Shown here: positions 1 to 5,027 of the stretch, piece after piece
Position numbering within the stretch: position 1 is the stretch's first letter
How the letters are laid out: each line of letters opens with the position of its first letter
Origin: Desulfobacula sp.
GTDB taxonomy: Bacteria; Desulfobacterota; Desulfobacteria; Desulfobacterales; Desulfobacteraceae
Direction: 5' to 3'
NCBI GenBank assembly: GCA_029940245.1
Contig: JAOZRF010000166.1
Span: 1-6,458, forward strand
Length of the DNA stretch: 6,458 nt
The notes under the pieces: model-generated
Told to the model about the DNA's origin: nothing
Databases searched by the model: none
Seen by the model: the letters and a program-made list of their open reading frames with translations, nothing else
Made by a program: the position numbers and the translations under genes

Positions 1-903
1 AATAAACAGGCTTATAAAAAAATAACCGAATTTTTTACTTATGCCTTGATTAAAATAGGCAATAAGTCCCAGAACAGAACAAATGAAGATCATAAAAGGG
101 AATTGAAAATAAAGAAGCGTTTTATCAATTTCCATTGGATTAAAAAGACCGACGATTCCCATGACAAGACAAATGTTAAACAGGTTGGAGCCGACAACAT
201 TGCCTACGGAAATATCGCTTTCCCCTTTAAAAGCAGCGACTGCGGAAGTAGCAAGTTCGGGCAAAGAAGTTCCCAAAGCAACAATTGAAATTCCGATAAA
301 TGTTTGGGAAAGACCAATTTTCTCTGCTATGATGATAGCTTCCTGAACAACAAAATTTGCACCATAAGAAAGCATTACTATTCCGATTATGATGAAGAAA
401 AAGTTTTTTGAAATTTTAAAAAAAGATGGTTTCACTGGATCAGTATGATTGTTTTTATCTTTTGCAGTGGTGAGGCTGTAAATTAAAAAAATAATTAATA
501 AAGAGAATAAAATAATTCCATCCATACGTCCAATATTTGAATCCAGACAAAGCAGCCAGAAAATAAAGGAGACAAAAAACATGTATGGAATTTCAATTGT
601 AATAATTTGTTTTTTTATCACAAGCGGTTTTATAGCCGCACTGATCCCCAATACCAGTGCAATGTTTATGACATTGCTGCCAATTATATTTCCAATGGAT
701 ATCCCGAATGATCCTTTAAGGGCAGCAACAAGGCTGACCAGTAACTCAGGTGTGGAAGTAGCAAAGGCCACAATGGTCAGACCGACAATCACAGGCCTGA
801 CAGCAAACATGATGGCTGTTGATGCAGCTCCCTCGACAAGTAGCGTGGACCCGATACCAAGCAGGGCCAATCCAAGAATAAGTATAATAGCCTGTGTTAA
901 CAA
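1..903 (-). CDS. Calcium/sodium antiporter, CaCA family (YrbG-like), 3' end cut by window edge
   Basis: Inner-membrane cation/Ca2+ exchanger, expected to move calcium against a sodium or proton gradient. 301 residues are visible. The frame is open to the left edge, so the C-terminus is missing; family members are usually about 310-330 residues, so little is lost. The protein is almost wholly hydrophobic and shows the two inverted alpha-repeats of the family. Alpha-1 has ATSTPE at about 48-53 followed by GNIIGSN at 71-77. Alpha-2 has GTSLPE at 211-216 followed by GNVVGSN at 234-240. The glutamates of the two PE motifs (53 and 216) are the expected ion ligands. A short polar loop near 146-165 separates the two halves. 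The start is TTG at 903-901. The codon just upstream is an in-frame TAA, and the next ATG (codon 32) would delete most of the first membrane segment, so TTG is effectively forced. A weak GAGCT lies about 10 bases upstream. Transcribed divergently from fabH. The ion specificity is a family inference. Confidence 0.93.
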   Translation of the reverse strand, partial: MLTQAIILILGLALLGIGSTLLVEGAASTAIMFAVRPVIVGLTIVAFATSTPELLVSLVAALKGSFGISIGNIIGSNVINIALVLGISAAIKPLVIKKQIITIEIPYMFFVSFIFWLLCLDSNIGRMDGIILFSLLIIFLIYSLTTAKDKNNHTDPVKPSFFKISKNFFFIIIGIVMLSYGANFVVQEAIIIAEKIGLSQTFIGISIVALGTSLPELATSAVAAFKGESDISVGNVVGSNLFNICLVMGIVGLFNPMEIDKTLLYFQFPFMIFICSVLGLIAYFNQGISKKFGYFFISLFI

Positions 904-930
904 TTATATCAGCTCAATTTTGGTTGTTAA

Positions 931-959
931 TTTATGTAAGGTTCTTGCCAAATTGACAA
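931..959 (-). promoter_or_regulatory. Candidate sigma70 promoter for the antiporter gene
   Basis: On the minus strand a -35-like TTGTCA (plus 954-959) is separated by 17 bp from a -10-like CATAAA (plus 931-936). This would start transcription near 924, about 20 bases before the TTG start codon. The -10 has two mismatches to consensus, so this is moderate evidence. It overlaps the candidate fabH promoter on the other strand. Confidence 0.4.
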
Positions 960-973
960 ATTAATACTATAAA
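945..973 (+). promoter_or_regulatory. Candidate sigma70 promoter for fabH
   Basis: TTGCCA (945-950), a 17-bp spacer and TATAAA (968-973) each match the sigma70 hexamers at five of six positions with optimal spacing. Transcription would begin near 980, leaving a leader of about 79 bases before the fabH ATG. That leader contains a 15-bp palindrome and the CTTGACT repeats. No other promoter pair of this quality is visible before fabH. Confidence 0.55.
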
Positions 974-1001
974 CCATGCACAATATAGCAGAATGAACTA
1001 T

Positions 1002-1016
1002 TTATCAATATGATAA
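1002..1016. promoter_or_regulatory. Palindrome TTATCA-ATA-TGATAA, possible operator
   Basis: Perfect 6-bp arms (1002-1007 and 1011-1016) around a 3-bp centre. The site lies in the predicted fabH leader, roughly 20-35 bases after the predicted transcription start, where a bound repressor could block elongation. The 3-nt loop and AT-rich arms make it a poor RNA hairpin, so a protein site is the more natural reading. Chance occurrence in AT-rich DNA cannot be excluded. Confidence 0.25.
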
Positions 1017-1018
1017 TT

Positions 1019-1046
1019 CTTGACTCTTGACTCTTGACTCTTGACT
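1019..1046. repeat. Tandem heptanucleotide repeat, (CTTGACT) x 4
   Basis: Four perfect head-to-tail copies of CTTGACT (1019-1025, 1026-1032, 1033-1039, 1040-1046), ending directly before the fabH ribosome-binding site at 1047. The unit length is not divisible by three and the array is non-coding if fabH starts at 1059. Each copy contains TTGACT, a -35 look-alike, but no suitable -10 lies 16-18 bp downstream of any copy. Confidence 0.95.
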
Positions 1047-1058
1047 AAGGAAAGCTTT

Positions 1059-2072
1059 ATGAAAAAAAGTATAATAAAAAGTACAGGGATGTTTGTACCG
1101 CCTAATCTCATTACCAACCATGACCTTGAAAAAATATTAGACACTTCCGATGAATGGATAAAACAAAGGACGGGTATCGAGCAAAGATATTGGATTGAGC
1201 AGAACATGGCTACCGGTTCATCCGACCTGGGTTTTGAGGCTTCTAAAATAGCTTTGGCAAATGCTGGGTGGACGGCACAGGATCTTGATTTTATCATATT
1301 TGCAACCCTTAGTCCGGATATTATGTTCCCGGGATCCGGTTGTCTATTGCAGGCAAAGCTGGGACTTGATTCAACTCCGGCACTGGATATTCGCCAGCAG
1401 TGTACAGGATTTCTTTATGGTCTTACCACTGCAGATGCCTATATAAAATCAGGTCTTGCCGGCAAAATTCTTCTGGTTGGTGCAGAGGTGCATTCATCAG
1501 GCCTTGATAAAACAACCCGGGGGCGGGATGTTACAGTTATCTTTGGTGATGGGGCAGCAGCTTTATGCATTGAAGGTGTTGAAACAAAAAAAGATGCAGG
1601 CCTTTTATCATCAGTTCTTCATGCCGATGGCAATTTGGCTCATGCCTTAATGACTGAGCTTCCTGCCTCAAGACTTCCAGTTCGATTTCCTGCAGATATA
1701 CCCTTTGATGATCCAAGATATTTTCCTGTCATGGATGGCCCTGCCATATTTAAAAAAGCAGTAAGGATGCTTCCTAAGGTAATAAAGGAGTCCCTTGAAA
1801 AAGCACAAATCACGCTTGATGAAATTGATCTGATTATCCCGCACCAGGCAAATATGAGAATCAATCAAGCCCTTGGACAATTTTTAAAATTAGATGATCA
1901 TAAAATATTTCATAATATTCAGAAATATGGAAATACCACTGCAGCAAGTATTCCCATTGCCCTTCATGAGGCAATGGAACAGGGAAGGATCGGTAAATCA
2001 GGTGATATTGTTCTTTTTACGGGTCTTGGGGCCGGCCTTACCTGGGGAAGCCTGATTTATAAGTTTTTATAA
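1059..2072 (+). CDS. fabH: 3-oxoacyl-ACP synthase III (KAS III / FabH family)
   Basis: Cytoplasmic thiolase-fold condensing enzyme. Family members join an acyl-CoA starter to malonyl-ACP to begin fatty-acid (or a specialised acyl) chain synthesis. The full KAS III triad is present: Cys115 in QQCTGF, His262 in PHQANMRI, and Asn292 in GNTTAAS. Other family marks are FGDGAAA (162-168) and a C-terminal GLGAGLTWGS (322-331). At 337 residues it is about 20 longer than E. coli FabH. Roughly 11 of the extra residues lie in the loop between HADG (188-191) and MDGPAIF (225-231). ATG 1059 is chosen because AAGGA at 1047-1051 sits 7 bases upstream; an in-frame TTG at 1041 lies inside the heptamer array and has no ribosome-binding site. 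The gene stands alone, without plsX, fabD or fabG beside it, so it could be a paralog using a longer or unusual starter rather than the main initiating enzyme. Confidence 0.92.
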   Translation: MKKSIIKSTGMFVPPNLITNHDLEKILDTSDEWIKQRTGIEQRYWIEQNMATGSSDLGFEASKIALANAGWTAQDLDFIIFATLSPDIMFPGSGCLLQAKLGLDSTPALDIRQQCTGFLYGLTTADAYIKSGLAGKILLVGAEVHSSGLDKTTRGRDVTVIFGDGAAALCIEGVETKKDAGLLSSVLHADGNLAHALMTELPASRLPVRFPADIPFDDPRYFPVMDGPAIFKKAVRMLPKVIKESLEKAQITLDEIDLIIPHQANMRINQALGQFLKLDDHKIFHNIQKYGNTTAASIPIALHEAMEQGRIGKSGDIVLFTGLGAGLTWGSLIYKFL

Positions 2073-2091
2073 TGATCCTTTAAACAGGATA

Positions 2092-3633
2092 TCAAGATAA
2101 AATTTTGTTGATATCGGTCGCAAGCACTTTTCCCAGTTCAACACCAAATTGATCAAAAGGATTTAAACCCAATATAAATCCCTCGTATACAGTTCTTGCT
2201 TCATAAAAAGCCAGCAGCATCCCAATGCTCTCTGGTGTCAGGTCATTTATGATGATGGTGGAAGAGGGTCTGTTTCCTGTGAAATTTTTTGCCTTGTTAT
2301 CATCATTTTTTCCCATTGCAAGGCCCTTGGCCTGGGCAATCATATTAGCCCATAATTCCTGATGATTATAAACACCTTTTGATATTGCCTGTGTTTTATT
2401 ATAAACAGGGGTTACCACACCAATAAATTCAATGGGAAAGGGACTGCCCTGATGGGCAAGCTGAAAAAATGAATGCTGGGCATTTGTTCCGGGTTCACCA
2501 AAAATAATTACCCCGGTTTTGTGATTTGTAATTTTACCATCAATTGTGACTCCTTTGCCAAGACTTTCCATATATAATTGTTGCACATGGGGGCAAAGCC
2601 TGGATAAGGCACTGCAATAGGGAATAATTGCCAGGGCAGGATAATCAAGGAAATTGGAATTCCAAATATTGACTAAAGCTGCTGTCAAAGGAATGTTGTT
2701 TTCTTCAGGGGAATTCAAGGCATGCAAATCCATTGTATGGCAGCCTTTTAAAAATCGGTGAAAATTATCAAAACCAAAGGCAAGACTTAAAGGAAGTCCC
2801 CCAACAGCAGAGGTCACAGAGTATCTTCCCCCAATAAAATCAAACATATTAAAAGAACCTAAGCCTGAGCCTGATGGATCATCACCAGGGCTTCCTTTGC
2901 TCGTTATAGTCACAAAATGCTTTGCCGGATCAAGATTTTTGTTCTTTAAAAACAAGAGTGCCTGGTTAAGGTTGGCCATGGTTTCTACTGTGGTATAGGA
3001 TTTTGAAATAATGATCCAAAGGCAGGTTTCAGGATCAATCGTTTTTATAATCTGTCCAAAATTATCAATATCCACGTTGGGCAAAAAATGAAGATTTATA
3101 ATGGGTTCAATACCATGTTTCAATGCAGTATAAACAAACTCACACCCAAGATAAGAACCGCCGATACCAATAACAACAGCGTCTGTAAAAGATTTTCCCG
3201 TGGTCCCCTTTAGTTTTTTATTATGGATTTTTTCTATAAAGTTTTTAATTTGTTTATTCACTTTGTTAATTTCAAAGATGACATCCATATCATTTAATAA
3301 AATCTTGCCCTGGGTGAAATCTCTTGTAGCCGTATGAAGAGCCGGTCTGTTTTCCGTTGCATTGACGATTTTTCCTGAGACCATTTGAGAAAAACTGTCT
3401 TTTGCCCGGGCTTGACCGGCAAGTTTGAATAATTCTTTTAAAATGGGTTTATCCATTCGTTGTTTTGAAAAATCATAGGAAAAACCATTGATTTGAATTG
3501 AAAAATTTTTAAACCGGTTTCTATTTTTAACCAGATTTTTTAAATATCGGTTTTTGTCCTTAAAGGATTTTGAGAGATCTGTTAAATTTTGATAAGCCTT
3601 ATGAAGGTTAATGCTGAATGTTTTCCGGCCCAT
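2092..3633 (-). CDS. pgi: Glucose-6-phosphate isomerase
   Basis: Cytoplasmic enzyme interconverting glucose-6-phosphate and fructose-6-phosphate in glycolysis and gluconeogenesis; it also supplies fructose-6-P for amino sugars. Both PGI signatures are intact: DFIGGRYSVTSAVG (265-278) and GLNPFDQFGVELGK (489-502). Expected catalytic residues are visible as Glu356 (MESLGKG), His387 (GTNAQHSFFQLAHQG) and Lys502. GIGGS (156-160) and SKSYTTVET (210-218) form the usual phosphate-binding segments of the SIS fold, and NATENRPALH (91-100) is the conserved N-terminal motif. It has 513 residues against about 549 for E. coli Pgi, a normal variation. Two ATGs lie close together. The inner one at 3633 is preferred because AGGAG (3644-3640) is 6 bases before it, whereas AGGAG directly abuts the outer ATG at 3639. 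It ends in TGA, converging on fabH across 19 bp. Confidence 0.97.
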   Translation of the reverse strand: MGRKTFSINLHKAYQNLTDLSKSFKDKNRYLKNLVKNRNRFKNFSIQINGFSYDFSKQRMDKPILKELFKLAGQARAKDSFSQMVSGKIVNATENRPALHTATRDFTQGKILLNDMDVIFEINKVNKQIKNFIEKIHNKKLKGTTGKSFTDAVVIGIGGSYLGCEFVYTALKHGIEPIINLHFLPNVDIDNFGQIIKTIDPETCLWIIISKSYTTVETMANLNQALLFLKNKNLDPAKHFVTITSKGSPGDDPSGSGLGSFNMFDFIGGRYSVTSAVGGLPLSLAFGFDNFHRFLKGCHTMDLHALNSPEENNIPLTAALVNIWNSNFLDYPALAIIPYCSALSRLCPHVQQLYMESLGKGVTIDGKITNHKTGVIIFGEPGTNAQHSFFQLAHQGSPFPIEFIGVVTPVYNKTQAISKGVYNHQELWANMIAQAKGLAMGKNDDNKAKNFTGNRPSSTIIINDLTPESIGMLLAFYEARTVYEGFILGLNPFDQFGVELGKVLATDINKILS

Positions 3634-3677
3634 GGTCATCTCCTGTTGAAATAAGAATTGCAGAAAAGCTTTAATCT

Positions 3678-3706
3678 ATCATACGTAAACCCAATATCCC
3701 GGTCAA
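3678..3706 (-). promoter_or_regulatory. Sigma70-type promoter for pgi
   Basis: On the minus strand TTGACC (plus 3701-3706), a 17-bp spacer and TATGAT (plus 3678-3683) match each consensus hexamer at five of six positions. Predicted start near 3671, giving a leader of about 38 bases that includes the AGGAG ribosome-binding site at 3644-3640. This is the best promoter match in the window. Confidence 0.6.
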
Positions 3707-3738
3707 GGCCTGATTATAAAAAGGATTTGGAAAATATC

Positions 3739-3768
3739 TTGACAATTCAACCCATAGACAATTATTTA
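3739..3768 (+). promoter_or_regulatory. Possible promoter for the beta-helix gene and glmM
   Basis: A perfect -35 hexamer TTGACA (3739-3744) lies upstream of the ATG at 3776. The -10 is unclear: TATTTA (3763-3768, 18-bp spacing) is the best-spaced option and is poor. If right, transcription would begin within a few bases of the start codon. The heptamer GACAATT is directly repeated at 3741-3747 and 3757-3763, 16 bp apart, which could be a regulator site. Confidence 0.3.
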
Positions 3769-3775
3769 TATCTTT

Positions 3776-4996
3776 ATGAAAAATAATATTATTAAAGTGC
3801 TTATAGAAAAAGGAGTCAAAATCCCTAATCCTGAATCCGTGTATATTTCCGAAGATGTTAATCCGGACAGAATTTCAGGTGAAGATGTCAGGATTTATAC
3901 CGGGTCTAAAATAATGGGAAAAAACACCCTGATTATGAGGGGCGCTCACCTTGGATATGAAGCACCGGTTAGTCTTGAGAACACCTTGGTTGGTGAAAAT
4001 ACAAAATTAAAGGGCGGTTTTTTTAAAGGTGCTGTTTTTGCCGGAGACAATTCAGTTGGTTCCGGAGCCCATGTAAGAGAAGGAACCATATTTGAGGAAG
4101 AGTCCAATGCAGCCCATACAGTGGGGCTCAAGCAGACGATTTTATTTCCCTTTGTAACACTGGGCAGCCTGATTAATTTTTGTGATTGTTTTATGGCTGG
4201 GGGAACAAGTCGAAAGGACCACTCTGAAGTAGGTTCTTCGTTTATTCATTTTAATTATACACCAAACCAGGATAAAGCCACACCATCAATGATGGGAAAT
4301 ATTTATCAAGGTGTGATGCTGAAGTCTAACTCGATTTTTTTAGGAGGGCAGGGCGGTCTTGTGGGACCGGTCAAAATCGGATATGGCTGTATTACAGCGG
4401 CTGGATCCATTATCCGAAAAAATGAATTAAAAAATGACCATATTTTACTTGGGGGCGGGTATAAGGATATATCTTTTCCAAGACAATTGTATGTTTATAA
4501 AAATGTGACTCATATTTTTAATAACAATATTTATTATATTGCGGGTCTTATTTCTTTACAAGCCTGGTATAAACATATACGACCTCTTTTTACTTATGAT
4601 GAATTTTCCCGCAGCTTAATCAAAGGCATGCAGGACAATCTGGATTTTTGTATTAAAGAAAGAATTTATCAGTTAAAAATTTTTTGTGAAAAATTAAATC
4701 TGTCAAAGGAAATTCTTCTTTCTAAAATAAAAGACAAAAAATCAAGCCCAATTTTAATTCATGAAAAAGCAATGGATAAATTTAAATCGGCTGAAAATTT
4801 TTTTAGCACATCCCTTGGAAAAAATAATTTAAATAAAGAGGGTGAAAAATTTATTTGCATGGTTGAAAAAAAATTAAAACGCACCGAAAAAAAATATATA
4901 AAGTTTATCCAGAGTTTAAAAACTAATGAATGTGAAAAAGGGATTCAATGGTTGTTTAATATCGAACAAAAAATTATTAATAAGTTATTAATCTAA
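3776..4996 (+). CDS. GlmU-like left-handed beta-helix (hexapeptide-repeat) protein with helical C-terminal extension
   Basis: 406 residues, predicted soluble. Residues about 14-240 form a hexapeptide-repeat left-handed beta-helix resembling the acetyltransferase half of GlmU. The region opens with GVKIPNPESVYISEDV, runs through VGSGAHVREGTIFEEES and HTVGLKQTILFPF, and closes with GPVKIGYGCITAAGSIIRKN, very like the last coils of GlmU. There is no N-terminal uridylyltransferase domain. Aligned without gaps to E. coli GlmU from memory, Arg101 and Lys119 fall on the known active-site Arg333 and Lys351, but the catalytic His363 position is Ser131. An FNYTP motif (159-163) stands where GlmU has CNYDG, after about six extra residues. 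Residues 245-406 are lysine-rich, probably helical, and not recognised. The ATG has no Shine-Dalgarno and an in-frame TAG lies 19 bases upstream of it. glmM follows after 31 bp, suggesting a role in glucosamine-1-P or UDP-GlcNAc metabolism; acetyltransferase activity is unproven. Confidence 0.85.
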   Translation: MKNNIIKVLIEKGVKIPNPESVYISEDVNPDRISGEDVRIYTGSKIMGKNTLIMRGAHLGYEAPVSLENTLVGENTKLKGGFFKGAVFAGDNSVGSGAHVREGTIFEEESNAAHTVGLKQTILFPFVTLGSLINFCDCFMAGGTSRKDHSEVGSSFIHFNYTPNQDKATPSMMGNIYQGVMLKSNSIFLGGQGGLVGPVKIGYGCITAAGSIIRKNELKNDHILLGGGYKDISFPRQLYVYKNVTHIFNNNIYYIAGLISLQAWYKHIRPLFTYDEFSRSLIKGMQDNLDFCIKERIYQLKIFCEKLNLSKEILLSKIKDKKSSPILIHEKAMDKFKSAENFFSTSLGKNNLNKEGEKFICMVEKKLKRTEKKYIKFIQSLKTNECEKGIQWLFNIEQKIINKLLI

Positions 4997-5000
4997 CCGG

Positions 5001-5015
5001 AATAATAATAATAAT
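5001..5015. repeat. (AAT)5 trinucleotide tract upstream of glmM
   Basis: Five AAT units followed by CGGG and a further AATAAT before the glmM ATG. CGGAATAAT (4998-5006) and CGGGAATAAT (5016-5025) form an imperfect direct duplication. The tract fills most of the 31-bp gap between the two genes. CGGGA at 5016-5020 is the only ribosome-binding candidate for glmM, 7 bases before its start. Confidence 0.85.
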
Positions 5016-5027
5016 CGGGAATAATAA

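Noticed and set aside
46..964. Open frames on the plus strand opposite the antiporter gene (for example 46-288 and 581-964)
   Set aside because: They mirror the minus-strand antiporter, which has clear alpha-repeat motifs across the whole region; the plus-strand translations show no family features or ribosome-binding sites.
1019..1046. The four TTGACT copies as an array of -35 boxes
   Set aside because: No -10-like hexamer lies 16-18 bp downstream of any copy; the better promoter is upstream at 945-973.
1041..1058. TTG at 1041 as the fabH start
   Set aside because: It lies inside the heptamer array without a ribosome-binding site; ATG 1059 has AAGGA at proper spacing and matches the family N-terminus.
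998..1297. Minus-strand open frame of 99 codons over the fabH start
   Set aside because: It is a shadow of fabH and of the CTTGACT repeat, with no recognisable domain.
2075..2090. ATCCT...AGGAT hairpin between fabH and pgi as a bidirectional terminator
   Set aside because: Only a 5-bp stem with a 6-base loop and no U-tract on either strand; too weak to call.
3634..3639. Outer ATG (3639-3637) as the pgi start
   Set aside because: AGGAG directly abuts it, leaving no spacer; the inner ATG at 3633 has a 6-base spacer.
3728..3742. Sigma54-like GG-N10-GC site
   Set aside because: The downstream element reads GA rather than GC and the flanks do not match TGGCAC/TTGCA.
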